DNA of 19,390 bases from Promethearchaeota archaeon. Its GTDB lineage: Archaea > Asgardarchaeota > Lokiarchaeia > Sigynarchaeales > SOKP01. This document shows positions 1 to 7,976 of the stretch, piece by piece; the stretch's first letter is position 1, and the number at the start of each line of letters is the position of its first letter. The stretch covers positions 1 to 19,390 of the forward strand of contig JAHPYY010000187.1 in the NCBI GenBank assembly GCA_019058515.1, read 5' to 3'. Under the pieces are notes generated by a model that saw only the letters and a list, made by a program, of their open reading frames with translations, was not told where the DNA came from and did no database searches. The translations under genes and the position numbers were made by a program.

Positions 1-1
1 A

Positions 2-115
2 ATGTATACTAAAGCTCACAAAATCGCATCCGAAATTTTTAAACTCGGTGTACTCGAAATGGACAAGGAAGTGAAAAGATTAACCAATAAAGCAAAAGAA
101 TTCGAAAACCTGTAA
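2..115 (+). CDS. C-terminal end of a surface-protein paralog (5' truncated by window edge)
   Basis: An open frame runs in from the left edge and stops at TAA 113-115, giving 37 visible residues. The Met at position 2 is probably internal. The peptide closely matches the last residues of the next gene: 23 of the first 31 aligned residues are identical, including the block ASEIFKLGVL and the later LTNKA. It is therefore the end of a tandem paralog of the 893-residue surface protein, and would be the end of that protein's cytosolic helical tail. The ectodomain lies outside the window. Nothing can be said of its full length. The homology is seen directly; the membrane topology is inferred from the neighbour. 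Confidence 0.75.
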   Translation: MYTKAHKIASEIFKLGVLEMDKEVKRLTNKAKEFENL

Positions 116-116
116 T

Positions 117-172
117 TTAATATTTTTCTTTTTCCAATTTTTATTTTAATTTTCTATTTTTACATTCTTTTA
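117..172 (+). terminator. T-rich transcription terminator
   Basis: Directly after the stop of the truncated gene the plus strand has successive runs of T (TTTTT, CTTTTTCC, TTTTT, TTTT). This is the usual form of an intrinsic archaeal terminator, which needs no hairpin. Confidence 0.45.
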
Positions 173-428
173 TTGATCTTAGCAATAACATTCTTACGGT
201 AATCTCAATTATTTATCTGACAGATATAACTTCTTTTTGAGTAAGAATTATTCCCCTTTCTGATATCTAACTCTAATTTCTTTTAAATTTTTAGAAAAAA
301 ATTTTTTTAAGAGATATACAAAAATGTAATACCTTTTTATTGATATTTTCAAAAAAATAGACTATAAAATCTAACCCAAATTCATTAGAAATAGGGTTTA
401 ATATGAATCAATTCATATATTTGCCAAA
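173..428. other. Non-coding spacer upstream of the surface-protein gene
   Basis: With its flanking sites this spacer makes the only gene-free stretch over 300 bases (116-478). It is very AT-rich, and stops crowd all frames on both strands. No RNA gene, repeat family or relic was recognised. Near its right end a TATA-like CATATAT lies at 413-419, about 60 bases before the ATG. A loose AACCC/GGGTT inverted pair surrounds about 374-398. Both are weak signals. Confidence 0.4.
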
Positions 429-429
429 A

Positions 430-448
430 GCAAATACAATGCATTTGC
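430..448. promoter_or_regulatory. Inverted repeat before surface-protein gene
   Basis: GCAAAT (430-435) and ATTTGC (443-448) form a 6-base inverted repeat with a 7-base spacer. It sits about 10 bases downstream of a TATA-like CATATAT and 30 bases before the ATG at 479. The location suits an operator or a 5'UTR hairpin, but a short repeat in AT-rich DNA could be chance. Confidence 0.25.
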
Positions 449-478
449 AGAGATAAAATTTAGATTTTAAGTTGAAAT

Positions 479-3160
479 ATGATTGATTGTGGTATAAAGC
501 AGCGAGAAGTAGCGGTCATTTGTGTGTTCCTTTTGGTAGTTGCTTTTCTTCAAAATTTTTCTTTGCCTTTTATTCATATCAATCAAGATAAAAATAATTG
601 GGAAGGCAAGAACCTTAGACTAAGTTCGTTTTGTTTCCTGCACGATTTCATTGTAAATAATTCTATGTATTATGATTCCAATTCAATTTTTATTAACGCA
701 ACTTGGGATTTATTTTTCAATCCAGTTAATGAGATTAGTTTTATTCAGATATTATTAAACGATGTAAATGGCAATCGTGTTTGGAATTCCACCAAAAACA
801 GTGAAACTGGTTTAATCACGAAAAATTGGACTTTAGCAATATGTAAGCTACCTCTTACGGAATTCTCCTCTACTTACAATCTATCTTTTTTTTTCTGTTC
901 ATACAATAAAATAACTCAAAGGGAAACTAATCAGTGTAAGCAGTCTATTTTAATTGATATTGTACGAGAAACTTGCTTTCAAGTTATAAGTCCAGAAAAT
1001 AATTCGGAGTACCTTGCGGGAGGGAGCAATAATTTCAACATTACAATTGAATATTTCAAGGAAATAGACAGTGGTGGAATTATAGGTGCAGATGTAAATT
1101 ACAGCTTGAATGGAGGAGGCAGTTTTAAACCTTTAAACGAAAATGTTGATGATTTTATGAATGGAACATACAATATCACTGTTAATGTTGACGACTTAGA
1201 TTTTTTTGGTTATGGATTTAGTGATATTATCATTAAGATCTCTAAAGAAACATACATAAACTTTACAAAAACTCTTAGGATAAACCGAATTGTCTATAGT
1301 ATCATTTCTCCAAGAAATAATATAGTGCTCCCATCAATTTGTAGGGGAACTGAATTACAGTATACTTTTAATTATTCCGATATTAATCACAATCCAGTAT
1401 TAGGAGCTGAGTGGAAAAATATAAGTTATCATTATGAGCTAAGTCCTTCGCTTCAGGAAGAGGGCAATGGAAACTACTCAATGCATCTAAATACAAACGG
1501 GATTGAGGTTGGGGATTATTCTTATGATTTTAACATGTCTGCCCCAGGAAGACAAATGCAGGAAATTAGGCTTAATTTTACGGTTCTCGCAGCGCAAACT
1601 AATGTGGTGGTGGATTCTTATAGTTCTATGATTCCTATATACACTCAAGGAAACCAAACTGTTCGATTTAGGATGAACGACACCACCACAGACGAGGTGT
1701 TGTTAGGATTAGACACGACAAAAGTTTCAGTTATAGACCAAGACGGAAAGTTTTGGGGTAAACTGGCAGGAGACCACAACTACACCTTGCACGATTACGA
1801 TAACGACGGAAACTACTCGTTAGATATAAGTACCAAAGGATTAAACGTGGGTTACCATACAGCCATAGTGTATATCGATCCCGGACCTAATTACGCTGCT
1901 CAACAATTTACAGTTGACTTTTATATTAGAGGGAATTATATATCAGCCAATTTGATAGCTGTCAAAGATCCAGGAGGAATTATTGAATCTACATGTGAAG
2001 AACAGTATAATTATACAATATATATTCATTCAGATATTACAATCCTGTTTAACCTGACTCAAAACGAATCAGGAAATAATCCTATTTTAGGAGAGGGCGC
2101 TTATTCCGTGAATTATGTTAATTTGTTAGATTCTTCTGATATGGGATCGATCTTAAATAATATTAAATTTGTGGATATTAACGAAACGCATGGTTTTTAT
2201 ACCGGCACTTTAAATTTTAGTCATTCTTTGAACAAAACGGGAATTTTTAAAATAACTATAAATATTTCGAAATTAAATTTTGAATGGACTTCAATATCTT
2301 TAACATTCAACATTCAGGAGAAAATAGAAGCTCGAATAGAATTAATCAACGCTCCATCGGAAGTTTCAGTTGGAGAAGACTTCTTAATACAACTAAAAGT
2401 TCTTTTTAGAGAACGATCAGTCTGGCTTCCATTAGAAAAGGTAAAGGTAGAAATAGAAACCAAAGCGTTAATGAACAGGCTTACTAAGCTCGTGAATTCA
2501 TCAAATGGTTCGGGAATTGTATTCTTTTCTCTAATTGTGCAATCCATAATAGAGAACTTTTCAATTTCAGCTAAATTAAGTTCAAGTTACAAATTTATAT
2601 CTGAACCGATAGAAATCTCTAATATAAAAGTAAAAAAAGATACAAGTTTTCAAGTAGAACTTTCTATCTTTTTAATATTATTAATTGGGGCTGTATTGGG
2701 GGATTTTATTAGCGTAAAAGTATTTATCACGCATAATGTACATTGTATGCTTAAAAAGCAGAAAAATTTTACCAATGGGAGAAAATGCCTTAAAAATGTA
2801 AAAACGGAAATTGATACTCTTAGGAAAACGGCTCAAAATGCGAGGAAGAAGCAAAATTTCTCAAAAGCTATTGAATCTTATAACAAAATCATTAACTTAG
2901 CGAAAATATGGGAAATCCCGAATATATTACCTAGAATTAAGAATCAAATTCGATTATACAAAATAGAAGATCTCAAACTTCAATTAAAATCAGTGGAAAA
3001 AAAAGCTCACCAAGCAGCTAAAACTAAATCCCAACAAGCTTATGAATTATATAATAACGCTTCGAAACTAGCTTCGGAGATTTTTAAATTGGGGGTTTTA
3101 AATATGGATAAGAAAGTGAAAAAGTTAACTAATAAAGCAATAAAGCTTATCTCGACTTAA
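479..3160 (+). CDS. Giant N-glycosylated surface protein, Ig-like ectodomains plus helical cytosolic tail
   Basis: The 893-residue protein has an N-terminal hydrophobic segment (about residues 10-32), which is a signal peptide or anchor. A beta-rich ectodomain follows to about 720, then a membrane helix (about 727-749) and a basic helical tail (750-893). The ectodomain contains about 30 N-X-S/T sequons. It appears built from tandem Ig-like units, since a G-[TNF]-Y motif recurs at residues 229, 331, 444 and 572, each before a pair of predicted strands; a last unit (about 613-720) resembles bacterial Ig-like (Big) domains. The tail contains a TPR-like stretch (ARKKQNFSKAIESYNKIINL) and a terminal helix shared with the upstream paralog. 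Residues about 375-484 use far more G/C-ending codons than the rest. The ATG has no clear Shine-Dalgarno. Adhesion or sensing is a reasonable guess; no specific function is known. Confidence 0.85.
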   Translation: MIDCGIKQREVAVICVFLLVVAFLQNFSLPFIHINQDKNNWEGKNLRLSSFCFLHDFIVNNSMYYDSNSIFINATWDLFFNPVNEISFIQILLNDVNGNRVWNSTKNSETGLITKNWTLAICKLPLTEFSSTYNLSFFFCSYNKITQRETNQCKQSILIDIVRETCFQVISPENNSEYLAGGSNNFNITIEYFKEIDSGGIIGADVNYSLNGGGSFKPLNENVDDFMNGTYNITVNVDDLDFFGYGFSDIIIKISKETYINFTKTLRINRIVYSIISPRNNIVLPSICRGTELQYTFNYSDINHNPVLGAEWKNISYHYELSPSLQEEGNGNYSMHLNTNGIEVGDYSYDFNMSAPGRQMQEIRLNFTVLAAQTNVVVDSYSSMIPIYTQGNQTVRFRMNDTTTDEVLLGLDTTKVSVIDQDGKFWGKLAGDHNYTLHDYDNDGNYSLDISTKGLNVGYHTAIVYIDPGPNYAAQQFTVDFYIRGNYISANLIAVKDPGGIIESTCEEQYNYTIYIHSDITILFNLTQNESGNNPILGEGAYSVNYVNLLDSSDMGSILNNIKFVDINETHGFYTGTLNFSHSLNKTGIFKITINISKLNFEWTSISLTFNIQEKIEARIELINAPSEVSVGEDFLIQLKVLFRERSVWLPLEKVKVEIETKALMNRLTKLVNSSNGSGIVFFSLIVQSIIENFSISAKLSSSYKFISEPIEISNIKVKKDTSFQVELSIFLILLIGAVLGDFISVKVFITHNVHCMLKKQKNFTNGRKCLKNVKTEIDTLRKTAQNARKKQNFSKAIESYNKIINLAKIWEIPNILPRIKNQIRLYKIEDLKLQLKSVEKKAHQAAKTKSQQAYELYNNASKLASEIFKLGVLNMDKKVKKLTNKAIKLIST

Positions 3161-3247
3161 TTCTTTAAATTATAATTATGGATTTATTTTCCAAGCTGAT
3201 TTTTTTATTAAATCGTTCTAAAAGTCGATAATAAATCCTTGAGAAAA

Positions 3248-4492
3248 TTAATCAGATATACCATTTTCTGTTATCGAAAATATAGCTTCTCCTTCTGGTA
3301 AATGGGGAGCATCCACGATCTTCGCAATCCTCTGTTCCCCTTTCCCTTTTCGTAGGTAAACCCGAATAGTAGCTCCATGAGCAACAATGTTTCCTCCAGC
3401 TGCTTGAAGTGGATTGCCGTAGAACACATCAGGTTTAGATTGCACTTGGTTACTCACTACAACAGCTAACTCAGGGTAAATATCACATAATCTCAAGAGA
3501 TCGTGTAAATGACCGTTTAATATTTGTTGCCGAGTAGCTAATGTTCCTCGGCCTACATATTCGCTCCTAAAATGGCCAATTAACGAATCAACTATTATTA
3601 GCTTTATATTCTTCTCTTGAATTAGATTGGCGGCTTCTTTAATAAGCAGTATTTGATGGTCTGAGTTATAGGCTCGACCAAATATGATGTTTTTTAATAT
3701 TACTTTTGGATCCAAATCTAATCCTTCTGCCATCTGAATTATTCTTTCTGGTCGAAATGTCCCTTCTGTATCGATGTAAAGCGCTCTCCCTTCAATCCCT
3801 CCTTTATCCCGCGGAAGTTGCACATTAACGCAAAGTTGATGCATGATTTGAGTCTTTCCCGTCCTAAATTCGCCAAAAAACTCGATTAAACTACTCGTTT
3901 CTATACCCCCGCCTAATAAGTCGTCTAATTCAGAGCTTCCAGTAGCAATCCGAGCGATATTTTTCCTATGTTCCCAAATATCTTCAGCAGATTTAAAGCC
4001 GATATTTAACTTTTCCATTGATGCTTTAATTAATTTAGCCGTAGTTTTTTCTCCTAAACCACTAGCATCAATAATTATCTGGGGTGGAGTGAACGCTATC
4101 GATTCGAGACTACTGAATCCGGCTTTTATTAATTTGTTTAAAGTAGCCTCCCCTACTCCAGGAAGTTTTTTTACTTCATCAACACATACTTCTCGACTAT
4201 ATTCTGAGTTATCTAGATCAACCTCGTCAGAGATTTCAGGAGTATCTACATAGAGACTATCATCATCAATATCCTCATCTTTTGCTTCTTCCTCTAAATC
4301 ATCCAAGGCATCCACATCTTCGAGATCGTCTAAATCCTCAACGGTTTCTTCATCATCCGAGAAGGCATATTTTAGATGTTCTTTATAGATTTTTCCTTTT
4401 GTATGAGTTCGGTCACACTCGGGGCAATAGTAAGGATCTCCTTCTTTAAATTCAGTTTTACTATCTGCATTCATTTCTACTGCTTTAGCCAA
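3248..4492 (-). CDS. radA: DNA repair and recombination protein RadA, with N-terminal extension
   Basis: This is the archaeal RecA/RAD51-family recombinase, which forms filaments on single-stranded DNA and drives strand exchange in homologous repair. It has a helix-hairpin-helix domain (about 103-162, [12 protein letters not shown]), an FxxA-type polymerisation motif FKSA (166-169), Walker A GEFRTGKT (207-214) and Walker B LIIVD (298-302). The usual RadA C-terminus follows. At 414 residues it exceeds typical archaeal RadA (about 320-350). The extra part is a CPEC...H...H cluster (C23, C26, H30, H39) followed by an Asp/Glu-rich linker (about 46-94). The start is taken as TTG at 4492 because GTGAG (4499-4503) lies 6 bases upstream. 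ATG at 4474, six codons in, is the alternative and has no Shine-Dalgarno. The family call is very secure; the role of the extension is unknown. Confidence 0.96.
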   Translation of the reverse strand: MAKAVEMNADSKTEFKEGDPYYCPECDRTHTKGKIYKEHLKYAFSDDEETVEDLDDLEDVDALDDLEEEAKDEDIDDDSLYVDTPEISDEVDLDNSEYSREVCVDEVKKLPGVGEATLNKLIKAGFSSLESIAFTPPQIIIDASGLGEKTTAKLIKASMEKLNIGFKSAEDIWEHRKNIARIATGSSELDDLLGGGIETSSLIEFFGEFRTGKTQIMHQLCVNVQLPRDKGGIEGRALYIDTEGTFRPERIIQMAEGLDLDPKVILKNIIFGRAYNSDHQILLIKEAANLIQEKNIKLIIVDSLIGHFRSEYVGRGTLATRQQILNGHLHDLLRLCDIYPELAVVVSNQVQSKPDVFYGNPLQAAGGNIVAHGATIRVYLRKGKGEQRIAKIVDAPHLPEGEAIFSITENGISD

Positions 4493-4498
4493 AATTTA

Positions 4499-4503
4499 CT
4501 CAC
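4499..4503 (-). promoter_or_regulatory. Shine-Dalgarno deciding the TTG start of radA
   Basis: GTGAG on the minus strand lies 6 bases before TTG at 4492. This favours TTG over the downstream ATG at 4474. Confidence 0.45.
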
Positions 4504-4638
4504 GATTAAACTAGAAATTTAGTGGTATTTTAATACCTTAATTATTAATTGGATATTTTGCTATTTTAAAAGAAATAGAGTAGAAGTTTTTTAAATTACA
4601 TTAAAACTTTCAATATAAAAACTGAAAGAATTAAAAAA

Positions 4639-5001
4639 TTATGTTATTGACTTTATTTGTTCTGAGGTCTTCCGCATTTCAATAAAACATGTGTCCATGC
4701 GAGCGTCTAAATCTAACAGAACTGCCAAAATAAGCTCCTTACCAGCGTTCATTACAACGAAATTTCCGTCATTACCTTGTAAAATACACACATCTAATGT
4801 TCCTGACTTCATTTCAATGAGTACTCTTTCTCCTACTGAAAGAATTGTTGCAACCATAGCCGCAATTTTAATCTCGTTCATCCCTTCCTCAAGAATTGAC
4901 TGAACGATTAATCCTTCAGCAGAAACTATAGCTACTGATCTAATTCCATCAACATTACTCTTTAATGTTTCTAACAGGTAAATTAATTTTTCTTCTGACA
5001 T
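4639..5001 (-). CDS. Roadblock/LC7 domain protein
   Basis: This 120-residue protein is a single Roadblock/LC7 (MglB-like) domain. An opening helix (LIYLLETLKSNVDGIRSVAI) leads to the strand-turn VSAEGLIVQS. A central helix and a LDVCILQGNDGNFVVMNAG beta-hairpin follow, then a closing amphipathic helix. Such proteins form dimers that bind or regulate small Ras-like GTPases, as in dynein light chains, Ragulator and MglB, and Asgard archaea carry many copies. No GTPase gene lies beside it here, so its partner is unknown. It is cytosolic, with no membrane segment. It lies upstream of radA on the same strand with a gap of about 146 bases, so cotranscription is uncertain. It begins at ATG 5001. The family call is strong; the cellular role is inference. 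Confidence 0.9.
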   Translation of the reverse strand: MSEEKLIYLLETLKSNVDGIRSVAIVSAEGLIVQSILEEGMNEIKIAAMVATILSVGERVLIEMKSGTLDVCILQGNDGNFVVMNAGKELILAVLLDLDARMDTCFIEMRKTSEQIKSIT

Positions 5002-5033
5002 GTAATCGAAATCTATGAAACTAATAAGGATTG

Positions 5034-5042
5034 TATATTATA
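5034..5042 (-). promoter_or_regulatory. TATA-like promoter element of the Roadblock gene
   Basis: The minus strand reads TATAATATA about 35 bases before the ATG at 5001. This spacing would give a short 5' leader. It is weak evidence in AT-rich DNA. Confidence 0.3.
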
Positions 5043-5167
5043 GTTAAAATAAGATTAATATTTAATTTAATGCTTTCTTGGTATAGAGTTTTAATATACA
5101 AGTAATTATGTAAAAATGATTGCAATTATGCTTTATTTAATTGTGTTATAAAACATAGAAAATGGAT

Positions 5168-5172
5168 GGTGA
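5168..5172 (+). promoter_or_regulatory. Shine-Dalgarno deciding the GTG start of pgi-like gene
   Basis: GGTGA ends 6 bases before GTG at 5179. The overlapping ATG at 5177 is in another frame and runs straight into TGA, so GTG is the start. Confidence 0.6.
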
Positions 5173-5178
5173 ATTGAT

Positions 5179-6417
5179 GTGAACTTAGATTTATATTTAG
5201 AGTATTATCCTACATTAAAGGAGGAGATCCTTAAGGATTTCGTACAGAAAATCGAAGAAAATAAAACAAAATGGGATAAACCTTTTTTTAGTGATACTAA
5301 GTCATATTTAGACTTAAACCAGATTAGACAAACTGCAAATCAGTTTTTAAATGATAAAATTAAAAACATCATCGTCTTAGGGACTGGAGGATCCATTCAA
5401 ACTCTATTAGCTCTTAAGCACTTATCAAAGAAAAATATTTTTCCTATTACAAGTTCGAGAGCAGTAGAATTAGTAGGATGCTTAGAAAAGACAACAGCTG
5501 AAGATTCTGTTGTGATTCCAATCTCAAGAGGGGGTGAAACCTTGGATATTAATTCTACCATTGGTATCTTTCATCAAAAAGGGTATAATTTCTTAGGACT
5601 TTCCTCAAAAGGTACTATGAAAGATATTTTAGATAAAATAGACTGTCCTATTCTTGATGTTCCAGATTTATCGGGAAGATTTGCAGGTTCTGTAACGAAT
5701 GTAGCGATTGTACCAGCCCTTCTTGCGGGAGTTAATATAGAAGGATTTCTAAAAGGTTTAGAAGAGGGGTATAATTTATATTTGAGGTCTAATGTTAATC
5801 CTGCTTTAGAATTTTCAGTGTTTTTATATAAGTTATATTATAAAGACTACAAGGTTATATTTTCTATGCCTTATTCTAAAAACTTGGAAGGAAGTATTGG
5901 TTTATTAGTACAGGAGATCTCTGAAAGTACGGGTAAAGATGAAAAAGGTTTAATGGGAGCGTATCAATCAGCACCATTATGTCAGCATTCTGTTTTAGAA
6001 TATCTCCTTGGGGGTACAAAGGGAGCTATAATTCCAATATTATGGACAATACGCCGAGAAATCCCAGATATAATATTAGACTCTTCTATTGATTATGTAA
6101 AAGGCCAAACTGCTCAAACTATTGTCAATTACCAAGCCGATGCTACGTTTCAGGCTTTAATCGAACAGAATGTACCCTCAGCAAAATTAGTGTTAAATGA
6201 ATCTAACGAGAGAGGTATTGGGAATTTAATTTCTTTTATTCAATCTATAGTATATAATCTTTGCCTTTTATTAGATGTAAATTGGGCAAATAATCCAAAA
6301 GTAGTTATTGGTAAAAAGATATGTAACGATGCTTTGGTTAAAAAATTACCAGAAAATGAAAGAAAATTGGTAAGGAAAGACCTAGCACAAAAGAAATTCA
6401 AGGACTTCTATAATTAA
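5179..6417 (+). CDS. pgi: Glucose-6-phosphate isomerase (divergent PGI/SIS family)
   Basis: The enzyme interconverts glucose-6-phosphate and fructose-6-phosphate in sugar phosphate metabolism. The 412 residues follow the order of the PGI family: GTGGS (68-72), phosphate-binding SRGGET (116-121) and the GRFAGSVTNVAIVPALLAG block (166-184). Next come VQEISESTGKDEKG (244-257), which carries the base-type Glu, then CQHS (268-271, His270) and a C-terminal NPKVVIGKK with the family's lysine. It is slightly shorter than bacterial PGI (about 440-550). Many archaea instead use a cupin-type PGI or a bifunctional PGI/PMI, so the classic fold in divergent form is notable. GTG start with Shine-Dalgarno GGTGA. 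It converges on the aspartate kinase with 22 bases between. The fold is secure; the substrate (glucose- or another hexose-6-phosphate) is less so. Confidence 0.82.
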   Translation: MNLDLYLEYYPTLKEEILKDFVQKIEENKTKWDKPFFSDTKSYLDLNQIRQTANQFLNDKIKNIIVLGTGGSIQTLLALKHLSKKNIFPITSSRAVELVGCLEKTTAEDSVVIPISRGGETLDINSTIGIFHQKGYNFLGLSSKGTMKDILDKIDCPILDVPDLSGRFAGSVTNVAIVPALLAGVNIEGFLKGLEEGYNLYLRSNVNPALEFSVFLYKLYYKDYKVIFSMPYSKNLEGSIGLLVQEISESTGKDEKGLMGAYQSAPLCQHSVLEYLLGGTKGAIIPILWTIRREIPDIILDSSIDYVKGQTAQTIVNYQADATFQALIEQNVPSAKLVLNESNERGIGNLISFIQSIVYNLCLLLDVNWANNPKVVIGKKICNDALVKKLPENERKLVRKDLAQKKFKDFYN

Positions 6418-6439
6418 ACCAATTTGACTACAATTTTTT

Positions 6440-7855
6440 CTATTTTTCTCTTATAAACTCATCGTAGAGGACATTAATAGCTTTCTTGCAATTTTCTCGG
6501 TCAATTATAGCGGTAAAGTTTAATTCAGAAGATCCTTGAGCCAAAGCTTTGATATTTATTTTGTTTTCTCCTAACGACATAAACACTTTTCCGGCTATTC
6601 CGGGTGTATGTAGAAGGTCGGAACCGATTAAGGCGATTAAAGAAATTTCATTATCAACCTTAATTTGAAACCATTGCTTACCGAAATATTCAGAATTTCT
6701 TAACACTCTTTCGACTTTATCTGAATCCTCATAGTCTATTCCAAATGTTATGTTATTTTCTGATGAGCTTTGGGATATAAACACAATCGCAATATTATTA
6801 TCCTCTAATAAAGAGAAAAGTTTTGAGGCTGTACCAGATAAGGGGACCATTGTATCACTTTCTAAAGTTATTAATGAAAGTTGGTAGATGAAAGTAATGG
6901 CTTTGACGACTTTACCTCCAGTAATTACTTCTTTCGTAATTGTAGTAAAATCTTCTTCATCTGGATTCCGAAAGGGCCTTATTTCAGAGGGAATGTTACC
7001 TTTTTCGTTGATATCTAAACAGAGCGGGTGTAGAACTTTGGAGCCGAAATGAGCAAGTTCTTTAGCTTCGATGTAAGATATTTGTTTTAAAAGAGCAGCG
7101 TCCTTGACGAAAGTTGGGTCCGCGTTTAAGATGCCGCTCACATCCTTCCAGTATATGACTTTGCAGTTATAGAGTTTTCGAAGGGAATATCCCACCACTG
7201 CCGCTGACAAATCAGTACCGCCTCTTCCCATTGTGGTTATTTTTTTATCGTATGATGCTCCATAGTATCCCGTTATACATAAAACATCATATGTGTCATC
7301 TTCTAACAGAGGTCCGATAGTATTTTCCATTAAATTCTCGGTGGGATCTAATAATGGTAACGCGCGCTCGAAATTATCATCAGTAAGGATTAAATCACTA
7401 GAAGATAGGTACTTAGCAGTAATTCCATTTTTGTTTAGAAATTTCGCTAAAATGTAAGTACTTAATTTTTCTCCATAAGACACTACCAAATCTTGAATGT
7501 CTGGACTTGGTCTAATAAGTCTAGTTACTTGACCGAGTTGCCTTAATTCTTCGATATTAGTCTTTAAAAAGTTGTATGTATCCATGAACTCAATACTGTT
7601 TTCTTCAAGAATCTGGGTTATCAATTTGAGATGTTTCTCTTTGATTTGTTTAAGAACTACGCTACAGTCTGTATCCTCCGTGCAAGTTTTGTTGTAAAAA
7701 TCTAATAACATATTCGTAATTCCTTTTAAGGCAGAGGAAACGCTAACTATATTGGAATTTTCCAGATATTTGTTAATTATATTTAATATTTGATGAAAAG
7801 ACTCACTATCAATTAAGCAAGAGCCCCCAAATTTCATAATAATTAGATCTTTCAT
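6440..7855 (-). CDS. lysC: Aspartate kinase with two C-terminal ACT domains
   Basis: The enzyme phosphorylates aspartate, the first step toward homoserine, threonine, methionine and lysine. The 471 residues start with the amino-acid-kinase motif KFGGS (8-12). The kinase core includes VSYGEKLS (125-132), TMGRGGTDLSA (208-218) and WKDVSGILNADP (236-247). Two ACT domains follow: about 327-395, with the effector-type strand-helix around SGTASKLFSLLEDNNIAIVF, and about 403-470, with TPGIAGKVFMSLGENKINI. ACT domains of this kind usually bind threonine or lysine for feedback control. No homoserine dehydrogenase domain is fused, and no other aspartate-family gene is next to it. ATG 7855 opens directly on the conserved kinase start. 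The symbol is family-level; thrA- and ask-type names are equally used. Confidence 0.93.
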   Translation of the reverse strand: MKDLIIMKFGGSCLIDSESFHQILNIINKYLENSNIVSVSSALKGITNMLLDFYNKTCTEDTDCSVVLKQIKEKHLKLITQILEENSIEFMDTYNFLKTNIEELRQLGQVTRLIRPSPDIQDLVVSYGEKLSTYILAKFLNKNGITAKYLSSSDLILTDDNFERALPLLDPTENLMENTIGPLLEDDTYDVLCITGYYGASYDKKITTMGRGGTDLSAAVVGYSLRKLYNCKVIYWKDVSGILNADPTFVKDAALLKQISYIEAKELAHFGSKVLHPLCLDINEKGNIPSEIRPFRNPDEEDFTTITKEVITGGKVVKAITFIYQLSLITLESDTMVPLSGTASKLFSLLEDNNIAIVFISQSSSENNITFGIDYEDSDKVERVLRNSEYFGKQWFQIKVDNEISLIALIGSDLLHTPGIAGKVFMSLGENKINIKALAQGSSELNFTAIIDRENCKKAINVLYDEFIREK

Positions 7856-7930
7856 AAAAAGTCCACAATCTTCTTGAAAGCGATATTCTACTTAGGTTTA
7901 AAATTATTTGTACTTAATAGAATTTACTCT

Positions 7931-7942
7931 ATTTATATATAG
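7931..7942. promoter_or_regulatory. Near-symmetric TATA box between aspartate kinase and small ORF
   Basis: ATTTATATATAG reads as a strong TATA box on the plus strand and as CTATATATAAAT on the minus strand. It stands about 35 bases before the ATG of the 65-codon ORF, leaving a short leader, and about 76 bases before the aspartate kinase start, leaving a longer leader. It could serve either or both. Confidence 0.45.
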
Positions 7943-7976
7943 ATTAAATTCTTGATTTTAGTTTTTAATTTCATTA

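Noticed and set aside
2314..2547. Minus-strand ORF inside the surface-protein gene
   Set aside because: It is antisense to a long continuous gene and shows no recognisable motif or promoter.
4691..4903. Plus-strand ORF inside the Roadblock gene
   Set aside because: It is antisense to a complete Roadblock/LC7 domain and resembles no known family.
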